From Cristatella mucedo (Eukaryota > Bryozoa > Phylactolaemata > Cristatellidae), in assembly GCA_009760855.2 (NCBI GenBank), contig WPIO01000013.1, positions 3,846,501-3,887,500 on the forward strand: 41,000 bases of DNA, read 5' to 3'. The translations under genes were made by a program, and so were the position numbers. This document shows positions 9,301 to 18,187 of this stretch, one piece after another (position 1 is the first letter of the stretch; the number at the start of each line of letters is the position of its first letter). The notes beneath the pieces are model-generated. The model was not told where the DNA came from. It saw nothing but the letters and a program-made list of their open reading frames with translations, and did not search any database.

Positions 9301-11423
9301 CTCCCAAAGCCAGGAACCCGCTGCTGACTGACATGGCGGCATCTAGCGATTTGATGACATTCAAAAAAAAGCTGAACACCTCACCGATCCTCACAGCCTT
9401 GGCTTCACAGGAGCGAATAGTTCTTTGTGCACTCGAGCGCTCTGAAATTGTGCACGCTACGACTAGCCAATCGACACGCATTCGTTACAGCACGCACACA
9501 CGCACAGAGTAGAGTGCCAAGAGATTTGGGTCTCTTATTATCATCATCATCGCTTGGCAACCGGACTGACCTGCTGCGGCAGCTTGCTCGTGTTGACGAT
9601 GAACAGCTTGGGAGTGACGTCGGCCACGGGAAGCGTCTCGGGCCCCTGGTACTGCGTGATCTTCAGAAGACTGATCGGTTCCAGCTTCCTCTTGGACCCT
9701 GCGCCACCGGCCGCCGCTGCGGCCGCGGCACGACTCTGCTGCTTGGGCTTGGACGCGCTCCTTGCGCCGGCTCGCAGCCTCTGCAAAGGCGAGCGCACTC
9801 TCGTGAACTCTCGTTCCCGGGCTCTCGCGTCGGGTCCCCAAAACGTCGGGAAAGCAACGGTTCGAAGGTGCGACAGACAGCCGGCCGGCTCTCGTGGCTA
9901 GGCGGCCGAACGTCGAGAAAGTGACCCCCTATCGGTCGGTGCCACGCCGCCGCTCTACGTGTGCCGACCGGCCGGCCGGCACATGGCAGCCAATGCTGAA
10001 GGCTCGACGCTGCCGCTCTCGCTCTTGTCGGCGGTTCGGCCAGCGCGAGATGCCGCTGCACTCCGGCACCGGGCCGACAGCTGATTACCGGATTGCTGTC
10101 CGAGCTCGTCTGTCTCGCACGCTCGAGGTTCATTTGCAGTTGCAGTTCGCTGGCATCGGGCCCCAGCTGCTGCTGCTGCTGCTGCTCTTGCTGCTGCTGA
10201 GACTGGTTCGGGAGATTTCCGGCTACGGCCGCAGCCGCGGTGGCAGCCTCGAAGGCAAGAGGGCGTTGCTGCTGTTGCTGCTGACGCTGGCTAGTGGCAT
10301 CTGCGTCCTGCAGTTTCTTCAGCAGCTCCAGCACCGACACCTTCTGCGCCGAGGAGCTGCTGTCGCGCGCCGCCGACGCCGTGGCGGCTGCGGCAGCCGC
10401 CGACGCCGTGGCGGCTGTGGCAGCCGCCAATGCTGAGGCAGCCGCCGACGACGGTGCCGATCCTTCGGCACCCGCTGCCGTTGCCGCTGCAGTGCCGATA
10501 AGCTGGTCACCGCCACCGTCGTCTGCTGGCGGCGGCGGCGGAGTGAAGCCGAGGCTGCTGCCTCCGGTCGCGGCGCAGGTCAGCGCCGGAAAGGCGAGCA
10601 GCGAGCTGGGCGACTCGGACTTGAGGCTGAGCAGGCCGTGCAGCGCCTGCGCCGTCTGCGTGTCCTCGATCGTGCGACACGCCTCGGCGATGGATTCGCG
10701 CATCTTCCTCGAGCGGCGACCCAGCTTGGCCGCTGCAACGCGGTCAAGCACGACTCGAGCTTGCACACTTCGATGGCGGAGGCAGAAATCGGCGCCGCCC
10801 CGCAACGCAGCTCACAGGCAGAGGGGACTCGCGCACAGCAGGACTGCGCTGCAAAGACTGGGGTGCGTCCAACGGGGAGGGAAGGAGGGAGGAAGGTGAG
10901 TGAGTGTGAATGCCTAGCTTTTTTGCTGTCGCTAGATGGCCCCGAGCGAGTGAGCAAGCGAGCGGCCTGCTGACTCGAGCCGACCTGATCGAGACATGCC
11001 CAGGGCCAGGCACTTCTGCAGTCGACAGTACTGGCATCGGTTCCTCGTGGAGACGCTTATGTCGCAGTTTTTGCTGTAGAAGCATTTTTTCCTTGCTGGA
11101 TTGCCGACGTCCTGAAGAGCTCGACGAAAGAAACCCTGAAAGAGCGCATCTCAAGCAGCCGCGGTACGAAGCCGAGGAGGAGGAGATCTGCTGCTGCTGC
11201 TATGCGCAACAGCAGCAGCGAATCCGACGGATGCCAGTTCGATGGTCCCGGGCACGAGCAACAAACATTCTCGACACGGGCACGATTCGAAGGCCAGCGC
11301 CAGCGCCAACCTTGCATCCTTCGCAGGCCAGAACACCGTAGTGCACACCGGAAGACTTGTCTCCGCACACCAGGCATTTGACGTCCAGGCCAGCAGGGCT
11401 CAGAGTGATGCTAGTGCTTCCTC
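2510..11423 (-). CDS. Nuclear receptor (NR1-like), partial gene, five exons visible
   Basis: This is a ligand-type nuclear receptor, a DNA-binding transcription factor of the nucleus. Proposed exons on the minus strand are 11423-11311, 11135-10985, 10732-10089, 9780-9571 and 3364-2510 (1973 nt, about 657 residues). All junctions are GT-AG and the phases agree throughout. The DNA-binding domain has finger 1 ([14 protein letters not shown], then ACEGCK), GFFRR, and finger 2 with C-X5-C-X9-C-X2-C spacing, followed by [21 protein letters not shown] long hinge rich in Gln, Ala, Ser and Pro follows, then the start of a ligand-binding domain with the family signature (FAKRIPGF then DQVVLIKGG). The EGCKG P-box and FAKRIPGF motif suit subfamily NR1 (E75, E78, Rev-erb relatives), but I cannot assign a subgroup. 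The 5' end was not found and the 3' part lies outside the window. Confidence 0.88.
3640..3716 (+). mobile_element. LINE-A 3' tail
   Basis: AAAGCACCTAGACGGAGATT, GAGTTCTCTGAGGGCGCTTT, ATCAAGTGCATT and ATT repeats. No coding part is attached. Confidence 0.75.
3768..3930 (-). mobile_element. SINE-2 copy, degraded
   Basis: It matches SINE-2 in reverse: AGCTGATCCAATAGCCTC, TCTATCACCTCCTCTTGCAG, then a B-box-like GACTCAAACTCACGGAC. About 20 bases seem inserted before the A-box end. Confidence 0.6.
3958..4035 (+). mobile_element. Possible tRNA-like SINE head
   Basis: GTGAGTGGTTAGATTACAAA resembles an A box and GTGGGTTCAGCTCC a B box, at roughly tRNA spacing. I see no second copy, so this is a weak call. 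Confidence 0.3.
4890..5553 (+). mobile_element. LINE-A 3' part (ORF2 C-terminus and tail)
   Basis: Broken frames contain [36 protein letters not shown]-like and FRKKLKTFI-like segments, then the CATTTAGTGGGTCC and CACTAACCAT 3' UTR and tail AGAGGTTAAGTTCTCTGAGG. No ATT run is present; it runs straight into an inverted piece. Confidence 0.75.
5554..5608 (-). mobile_element. Inverted fragment of LINE-A 3' UTR
   Basis: Its reverse complement aligns to 5437-5490 of the adjacent LINE copy (TTACCTATAACCATGTTATG and on). The two pieces could fold back on each other. Confidence 0.7.
7432..7520 (-). mobile_element. SINE-2 fragment inside LINE-A
   Basis: AGCTGATTTAACAGTCTC, TATAGCAGCGGAAGAGCC and TATCGCCACCCCTTGCAATG match SINE-2 in reverse. 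LINE coding similarity resumes after it (ATTTGCACTTGGATGGCAG), so it is a nested insertion. Confidence 0.65.
7841..7877. repeat. Perfect 16-bp inverted repeat in LINE-A
   Basis: Arms TGACGTCCCATCTACA and its complement flank a T5 spacer. The repeat sits where LINE-A normally reads [10 protein letters not shown], and coding sequence seems to be missing at this point. Confidence 0.9.
8298..8487 (-). mobile_element. SINE-2, near full length, inside LINE-A 3' UTR
   Basis: In reverse it has an A-box region (ACTGGGTAAGGCGG), a B box (GGGTTCGAATC), body TAGTGGCGATAAAGG and TTAATCAGCTAGT, and a (TTTA)n end. The LINE 3' UTR stops at CACACTTGCAT and resumes at GACCCTGTACATG, so the insertion is clear. 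Confidence 0.8.
8655..9240 (+). mobile_element. LINE-A 3' fragment
   Basis: The frames show [17 protein letters not shown] and [20 protein letters not shown], then the 3' UTR and a tail ending in seven ATT-like triplets near 9216-9237. It is truncated at the 5' end. Confidence 0.75.
9245..9549 (+). mobile_element. LINE-A 3' fragment next to receptor exon
   Basis: [20 protein letters not shown] and [10 protein letters not shown] are followed by a diverged 3' UTR and tail GAGTGCCAAGAGATTTGGG with ATT/ATC triplets. It ends about 20 bp from the donor of exon 9780-9571. Confidence 0.65.
9571..9780 (-). CDS. Nuclear receptor exon: hinge
   Basis: The exon begins after acceptor CGCCTTTGCAG and codes for 70 residues, with a basic start, an Ala run, then [19 protein letters not shown] and [14 protein letters not shown]. 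It ends in phase 0 at the good donor CAG|GTCAGT (9570). It joins in phase to the exon at 3364 across a 6.2-kb intron. A LINE-derived (ATT/ATC) tail ends about 20 bp from this donor. Confidence 0.75.
10089..10732 (-). CDS. Nuclear receptor exon: C-terminal DBD extension and hinge
   Basis: After acceptor CGTTGCAG the exon completes a split Ala codon and reads [20 protein letters not shown], the basic extension that follows the second finger. A conserved-looking stretch ([19 protein letters not shown]) is followed by low-complexity sequence: PPPPP, Ala/Thr runs, a Q6 run and a broken Q run, from CAG/CTG-rich DNA near 10160-10300. I place the donor at CCG|GTAATC (10088) because it joins in phase to the next exon. 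The open frame runs on to 9663, so this 3' end is the weaker part of the model. Confidence 0.78.
10985..11135 (-). CDS. Nuclear receptor exon: second zinc finger
   Basis: The exon starts GGT TTC TTT (GFFRR) after the acceptor CTCTTTCAG and carries finger 2 (KKCFYSKNC, then [11 protein letters not shown]). It ends one base into a codon (TCA G|GTCGG). The linker between FFRR and the fifth cysteine is [12 protein letters not shown], 12 residues, about three longer than the RXR or VDR spacing I know. The upstream intron (11136-11310) is 175 bp and the downstream one (10733-10984) is 252 bp. Confidence 0.92.
11311..11423 (-). CDS. Nuclear receptor exon: first zinc finger
   Basis: The exon codes for about 15 residues and then the first zinc finger, with four cysteines in CLVC and ACEGC. 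It ends at CEGCK in phase 0, and the donor is AAG|GTTGGC at 11310. The start at 11423 rests on a candidate acceptor (ATATGCAG) and is less certain than the end. The reading frame stays open to about 11481, so a longer exon or a different acceptor is possible. The CEGCK|GFFRR junction is a common intron site in receptors of this class. Confidence 0.85.
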
Positions 11424-11574
11424 CTGCATATCGAAGACAAGCGCTTGCAGCCGGATGCCGGAAGTGGCAGACCGTGAGCAAAAAAAGTCTGCAAAGAGTC
11501 TAGAACAGTTTATGCTTTATGAAACAAGCCGGGAAGGGCTGAATGAGAACTAAGAGGTAACAGCTCCCTTGTAT

Positions 11575-11672
11575 AGCTTCCTTTACAACATATATAAAGT
11601 GCCTAGACAGAGATATAGTTCTCTGAGGCCCGACATCAACATATTATTATTTAAATTATTATTGTTATCATG
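11575..11672 (+). mobile_element. LINE-A 3' tail
   Basis: AAAGTGCCTAGACAGAGATA, TAGTTCTCTGAGG, then ATT-rich sequence. Only the tail remains. Confidence 0.65.
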
Positions 11673-11699
11673 TAACCAACCAGCAGTACAGGCAACAAG

Positions 11700-11870
11700 C
11701 CGGTGATCTTAGCCTAGGCGTAGGTAAGGTGCTCGCATTTCATGACGCAGGCAGCTGGCTCGAATCCTGAAGAAAGCAATCCTTTGTTACCCTCCGCAAG
11801 TGGTTGTGATAGCCGCTATCGCTTTTCTGCCCTCTATATAATAAAGAGGCTGTTAAATCACGAACCTTTT
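11700..11870 (+). mobile_element. SINE-2 copy
   Basis: An A-box-like GTAGGTAAGGTGCTCGC and B-box-like GGCTCGAATCC are followed by GCAATCCTTTGTTACC, AAGTGGTTGTGATAGCCG and AAAGAGGCTGTTAAATCA. The (ATTT) end is eroded. Confidence 0.72.
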
Positions 11871-13671
11871 AGATGATCAGATTTCTGCACAGGCCAAGCA
11901 ATTCAAACTGCTACACCTCTGTCGTGCGATATCAAGCTCACACGTGATTGTAAAGGGTCAGATCTCAGCAAAATCTGCCTCGTCAGAAGCTCCGAGCCCC
12001 TGCCTGGATCACACCAAGGAGTTCAATAATCACTGGCCTAAGCTCCATATTTCTCAGTTGGATGGTGCCATAACGTCATACTACTCTAATCAGCAAGCAT
12101 CCGAATAATGACTAGTCTAATCTGACCACAAGCTCTCACGACTCTAACAGCAGCTGTCCCATTGCGAACCACAGCCCAATACCATCTGGTAGGAAATACA
12201 GCATCGAAAAAGTGTGACACAGCACATGCATTCCTCAAGACTTGCCGACAGACAGGCTGCTGGAGCTGTGGACATAAATTATGCAGAAGCCAAGGAGAAA
12301 AGGATCGAACAGAGCACAGAAACTAATGGCTGATCCAGTGACTGAACTGTTCTGCCTTCCTTTAAAGCACGAACTGCCCGAAGGAGCATAAAAACATGAT
12401 AGAAGGCAGAAAGCTCTGAGAAAAATGAAAGTGCCATCTTGGGATTTCGATGGGGAGTATGCCATTAGTAGCTATTTCTGGGGTGCAACACAATAACAAA
12501 TCCACTCTGGACCAGACCTGCCAAAGGCTTTTTGGGCTTCTCTAGCACTGGCAAATCAAATCGATTGTTAATTGCTACTTATTCACACTATCCGGATGCA
12601 ATACCAGAACGGTATGTCATTCATCATAAAATGATCGCCAGCACAGAGAGTCAAGCACCACAAAATAGCTCAACCAGTCAATCAAATCTCGGATGTTGCT
12701 TACCCAAACAGCCACAGCCTTGGCATTAACCGAGAGGCCGAGCCACAGCAAAGCAGATCAGCAGCCCCACCACAGAACCAATAAATCCTACTCGTAGCTA
12801 CTACTTCGACAAATAACGAATGCCATACAGATAGAATGCCGAGAGAACAAGAATGCTCTCTACATGCTGCCGCCGCGGAGAAAGGATGAAACATGACACC
12901 AAAGAAAGGAGGAATGATTGCAAAGTGATTAAGTAAGACACTACTTTCTGTCTTGCTTTGGTCCTGACATACTTTTAATCTATCAAATGGTCAGATTTTT
13001 TTTACCCATCATTTGATGCATCCATAATTGAGAGATCTTGAAGCCAATCTGCAAAAGGGCAGTCTTCAAATCAGTCTTTACAACTGGCAAGGAGCTCGAA
13101 TGGCAAACCTGCCTTGGTGATGCTATTCAGAATACCATGGTAGGATAAGCTAAAGTCCAATCCTATTGAGACCACTGGCCAGGGTGTCGAAACTTCAAAA
13201 ACCCGAGGTTTGACCTGCCTTTCAGAAGGCTTGTTAGTGAGGTAAGAACTAAAGCATCCGTGTGTGACACTTTGAATTCCCGAGCAGTATTTCTGGCTCA
13301 GCTTCAACCATATCGCTGATGCTAACCAGCTGCACCTGCAGCTAAGAAAGCATATGCAGTCACTTCAAAGAATTCTCAAGAAAGCCGCACAAAAAGAGAC
13401 TCCAGTCGACTCCTATGGAGAGTTCCCATGCAACTAATCTAACGTGAGTGTTCACGGTGGCCTAAGTGGACACAGGTAACTGGAAAAAATATTAAATAAA
13501 TTGCAGTTGCCGAGTCGGCGGTGCAGTTCTCACTTCGTTCGAATTAAAGTTTAATTAACGTATAATTAATTTCGTTTCGAATTAATTATAGCACCCACCG
13601 TAACTCAAATTGGGCAAACACTGCAGCAGGAAGCCGAAACAGTACACATCCCTCCCTCATCACACGGCGCT
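11871..13671. other. No recognised feature
   Basis: No gene, repeat family or domain recognised in 1.8 kb. Short ORFs look random. An AT-rich patch with AATTAA motifs lies at 13540-13590. Upstream receptor exons could lie here, but none could be identified. Confidence 0.45.
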
Positions 13672-13850
13672 AGATCTTAGCCCAGGGGTTAAGTGCCCTC
13701 ACGTGACGACCCAGGTCGTGTGTTCGAGTCCTGCAGAAGGCATCCTTTAATGCCTACCACAAGCCCTGTGATAGCCGAAAAAAGGCTCTCCTGTTGCTAT
13801 GTCAATAAAGCTGTTGAATCAGCCGACCACTGATTTACTTACTATGATTA
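13672..13850 (+). mobile_element. SINE-2 copy
   Basis: GATCTTAGCCCAGGGGTTAA, GTGTGTTCGAGTCCTGCAG (B box), ATCCTTTAATGCC, TGTGATAGCCG and AATAAAGCTGTTGAATCAGC match SINE-2, ending in degraded ATTTACTTAC. Confidence 0.75.
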
Positions 13851-15890
13851 TACTCCCTCACAGACACACAGGACCAATAGAATGAACGCTATAGTCCTAA
13901 ATGCAAAGCAGTAGGCTATGTGCTGGCGGGATACGAGCTAAGTTACTCAAGGTCTGACATCTGCAGCCAAGGCCCCAGATCAGACGGTGCGCTGCAGCAT
14001 TCGGCCACTGCGCAACAACTCAACCAAACAAGGCTGTCTACATCAGAAGTGGCAAATATTCGAACTGGCAATCGCTGCTAGTGCTGCTAAATATCGAACC
14101 TGTTTGATATGACATGGTTCTGGTTCCAGTAGCTCCCCAGCAATCGAAACACGGAAGTGTAGACGTAGCACAACATGCAAATATGCACGCAGCAGATGGT
14201 GGGCTCGCACGTAAGCAAATGCACGCGCTCGCTGCACACTTTGCTAGCGGGTAAGAGCTAAAGACTCTCGCTGGTGATAGTGATGCAACGCACATACGCC
14301 GTGTGTCAGTAATTTGCGTGTCAGTAATTTTCCAAGGGCTGGCTGCACTTTGACAAGTCCTAATGGGAGCAGGGGAACAGTTTGCTCACCCTACAGGTCA
14401 GTCCAAGGGCAGGCTGAAGTCCCCACATGCCTAAGCGACTCGGCACAATCTCTTCTCTTTCCTAGGCAGGTTCTTGTCCATTGCAAAGTAAGTGGCACAT
14501 ATCCCAAATCACGCATTCTGTTAAACTATATATACAGGATTGTAGATCGATATACTTGACACACAACTTGCCACGAAGGTCGGACAGCTGGCAGATGGTT
14601 GCCACGTTTTAGCCAGCCCACACTGGCAACACGATTGGCACAACGCTCAGTGAAGGCCACTCACTGCCAGCCGATCGACCTTTTCGAGCAATTACACTAC
14701 ATTGGAACTCAATAACAGTCTCCCGGCTAGCAAGCGATGAAGATTAAAGTGCAGCTGCACGAATGGCCTTCAAGGTGTGGTTCGCATAGGTGTAACAGGA
14801 GCAGTGCTGAAAGCAACGGCCATATTTCCTAGGCGACTGCCTACACCAACATTTACGATGTTTGTAATCACATTGACATGAGATTCTACCGGCCAAGAGG
14901 CACCAGGGAATAACTATGCTCCAGCATTACAATGTCTCGGCAGTGGCATTGCAGATGCAATCAGATTTCACCAGAAGCTGTGGCACGTAAAGACTTACGA
15001 AGGCAAAAGCCATCGAAGACAAGGGCGTACAATGTCTTAAGAAGCTACCTATTACGAAGACACTGGGCGCTGGAACCGACCGACAGCCAGGACGGTAGCC
15101 GACACCAGCCGAGAGGCAATCTTACGTTAACGGTGGCAGAGGACCTAAGGTATTTGGAGCGACAGCCGTTCATGGGACAAAGAGAGATTGGTAAGGCGCG
15201 CTAGGATGCGCTGACCACGTGCAGTCTCCGGGACTTGAAGAAAAGCAGCACGTGGACGGCGGCGTCCGAGGCGCGATGCTGCCGAATGAAGAGACGCATG
15301 TCAGCGCTATTGATGTGCAATCTGCACGACGGTTACCAAGGCGATCGGCGCGGTGTACATTGAGCGTGCGCGAGCGAGGCCACAACAGCTGACGGCGGCC
15401 GTGACCTAATTCTAATGGCGACGAATGCACTAAAGTCTGGTTCCCAGGCGTGAGCACAAGCAGCACGCAATTTCGATCGCCCTAAAAGCAGACATTTTCG
15501 CGGCGTTCCTCATCCGATTGCTCGACATCCATGGCGTGGCCTATAAAACTCGTTCTTGACCCATTTCTGTTCACGAACCTTACTCACGAGGTTAGGCTTC
15601 GCTCGGTACCGGTATAAACATTACGGTGCAACGCGAACGTAGCGCGGTGGTAGCTGGAGAACGGGATGTTAATTTATGCCTATTTGGAAATTCTGTGTTC
15701 CAAAAGTGCCACGAGTGCCTTACCGTTCACACTCTGTATTTCTTGGGAGGAGGTTAAGTTTCCGCGGTCCATTCCGCAACAACGGGTGACCTACTTCCTG
15801 CGATCTGACTGCAGCTGACCGGCGGTGACGTCGTCGGTATCAGTCGACCCATAATGCACAGAGAATGGCCGCCAGCAGATTTCCGCAGAC
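13851..15890. other. No recognised feature
   Basis: No gene or repeat family recognised. Short ORFs on both strands have no domain features. Confidence 0.45.
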
Positions 15891-16135
15891 GCGTCGCCGT
15901 GCATCGGCGGTAAAACGCTGCCGACCCTCTTTTGTGCGCATCTCACTGCCGAGCTACGCTGGCGCTGCGCGCGCGTTAAGTCTGAATGGCGGCAGTGAAG
16001 AGCGTCGCAGCTGCTGGCCTCGGCCCCGTCCTTCTTAGCTCTCCTTGTCGATAGCGAGTCGGCGGCGGCCGGGGTGCGGGTGCAAACGGCTCCGTTGGAG
16101 TTGTCGAGGAGGCGGCTACGCGGGCTTCTCGTTGA

Positions 16136-16169
<34 letters not shown>

Positions 16170-16480
16170 AATATATATATATATATATATGGAATATATA
16201 TATATATATATATATATACTTGTGCAGTGCCGCCGGTCGTCGTGCCAAGCCTTGCGCCAAGCGTATGCTCGTTCGCCGCCGTCGGTTCCGTCTCGCTCCG
16301 CCTGTAGTATACGGTTGGAGGTAGTGGGACGGCGTTGTGGCGTCGCTAGTGTTACGAGCGCGCCGCCGCAGTGGCTCCTGAACTCCCGAGAGTCTGTTGC
16401 CTCCGCCGACGCGGCGCGCGCTACGGACGGCAGTCCTTGCAGAGAGAAGCGTGTCAATCGAGAGCGCCCTCGACCTTGAT
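15891..16480. other. GC-rich, CpG-rich island around an (AT)n tract
   Basis: CpG-rich on both sides of the (AT)n repeat. It could be a promoter or first exon, perhaps of the receptor on the minus strand, but no splice site or protein supports this. Confidence 0.3.
16139..16218. repeat. (AT)n microsatellite with two GGA interruptions
   Basis: About 80 bp of alternating TA broken by ATGGAAT at two places. It is self-complementary and likely to form cruciform DNA. ORFs reading IYIYIY are artefacts. Confidence 0.95.
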
Positions 16481-16954
16481 CTAGTAATGAGTTCTTGTCG
16501 TTAATTTAGCGACGTGGACTTTGTAGGGTTTTTATATGAATTTTTATTCGATAGCCGCAGAGTTTCGCACGCGCGTGTGCAGCACACCAGCCATAGCGTA
16601 CCACTCGCTTCGAAGCCCAATGTGCAAATGACCCAGCCGTCTCTTGTAATGGGCTTTCTCTACTGGCTAAACCGTAGATTATGAAATACGCGGCCCCCAG
16701 CCGTTATACTGCAGAAACGGCTTATAATCTCAAGCGCGTGCGGAATCTTAAGCACTGTGGCATGTTTGGCATGTTTCACGGCATTACGAAAGTGCTATCG
16801 TGGCTATTGGATGTTTTGGCGAGTGGCTCGAAGCGTTCATTTGCCTTTGTTCGGATACTGGATTCTGGATTCTGGAGGCGATTCTAGCGCTCGGTTTTCA
16901 CTGGCAACAATTGCAACTGAGAGTAGCCTACGGTGGGCGTTTCGGTATACGTAC

Positions 16955-17347
16955 GAACCTCGAATCCTTAGGAGACCGCGCCTTTAGTTCCTATGCTCCC
17001 TAAGCCTGGAGCTCGCTTCCGACTGACGTCGCGACACCAGCTGACTTGACATTTAAAAGGAAGCTAAAGCTATTTATTTTCTATTTATCACAGCATTCAG
17101 TGGGTCCATGCGATTCGTCCTTTGTGTACTACTTATATGTGTGCTGACACTGTACAAGCTGCCACTGATCGTAATTGCATGTTGACCCTGTGCACGTTAC
17201 CTCTAACCGTATTCTGCTTGTTGACATTGAGCTTGCTACCACTAACCATTCAATATCATGCTTCCTTTACAGCATCAGTAAAATGCCTAGAAAGAGCTTA
17301 AGTTCTCTGAGGTCGCTATACAATTGCATTATTATTAATATTATTAT
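16955..17347 (+). mobile_element. LINE-A 3' fragment
   Basis: [16 protein letters not shown] is followed by frame breaks, then TTTAAAAGGAAGCTAAA, CAGCATTCAGTGGGTCC, the CACTAACCATT UTR, and a tail with ATT repeats. Confidence 0.78.
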
Positions 17348-17659
17348 TACACTTGCGGTATGCTCAGCTCTGCTTCACACGACCCTTGGTGCCCTTTAGG
17401 CGCAGCCAGTGGTAAGATTTACCAAGTCGAAGTTAACAGAAAGGGCTGCCGATGCGAAATTCGTCGCCGCATCGCTCAGTCTTCACTAGAAACTTGCCTT
17501 GCGGTTGTTGGTCAACTGAAAAGGAGTGGACATAGCTACTGAGTGCATTAGAAATGACACGCTCTATCGCTCAACTTCCTCTGGTTGGCATTTCGGCGTA
17601 GGCGACGTTTTCGACGTAGGCGCCGCTAGTCCTCCGACTTTCGGCATCACCAACCGTAC

Positions 17660-17890
17660 CGTTCGACGTCACGACACCCCTGTCTAGACGAAATTTAAAA
17701 GGAAACTAAAAATCCATCGGCTCCTCAAGCATTTGCTGAGTTCGTGTGAAGTATTCTACGTGCTTATGCGTACTCGTACTGTGTATTTTGTCACTAATCG
17801 ACGTGCTGCTATCACAGCATACGTAAAGTGCTTAGAAAGAGATTTATTTCTCTTAGGGTGCTATACAGTTATCTTATTATTGTTAATACA
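17660..17890 (+). mobile_element. LINE-A 3' fragment
   Basis: TCACGACACCCCTG, GAAATTTAAAAGGAAACTAA, a UTR with GTGCTTATGCGTAC, then tail AAAGTGCTTAGAAAGAG and ATTATTG. Confidence 0.68.
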
Positions 17891-18031
17891 TTTCTCACAG
17901 TTGATTTTTTGTTAATTTTTGGTGGCTTGTGATTTCGGTAGTGCCTAGGCCTTTACATGTCATTGCATGGGAAAGAATTCGAAATGGGGCGAAGCTGTAT
18001 GGGCAACCTCGAAATGTCGTTAAATGTGATA

Positions 18032-18187
18032 CAGTTGATTCCGCTTATAAGAATACGCTCGGGCCGGCAAATGGCCGTTCTTATATGCGGAGTGACACTA
18101 TACCCAGAGTAAATCTGGGACGCGGAGTTGCTATTCTTGTAAGCGGGGTATTTTTATATCCGATATTCTTATACGCGAAGTCGACTG
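18032..18187. mobile_element. Small pogo/Tc1-like MITE
   Basis: The left end CAGTTGATTCCGCTTATAAG and the reverse complement of the right end (CAGTCGACTTCGCGTATAAG) are imperfect terminal inverted repeats about 26 bp long. Length is about 156 bp and there is no ORF. The CAGT start and size suit a pogo-like MITE. Confidence 0.65.

Larger units (their letters stand above)
3365..9570 (-). other. Large receptor intron filled with retroelements
   Basis: This 6206-bp intron separates the hinge exons. It contains LINE-A and SINE-2 copies, several nested, listed separately. Between them I recognise nothing at 3480-3635, 4130-4890 or 5610-6390. Short ORFs there have no family features. Confidence 0.7.

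Noticed and set aside
16045-16479. ORFs with IYIYIY runs
   Set aside because: They are translations of the (AT)n tract without any domain.
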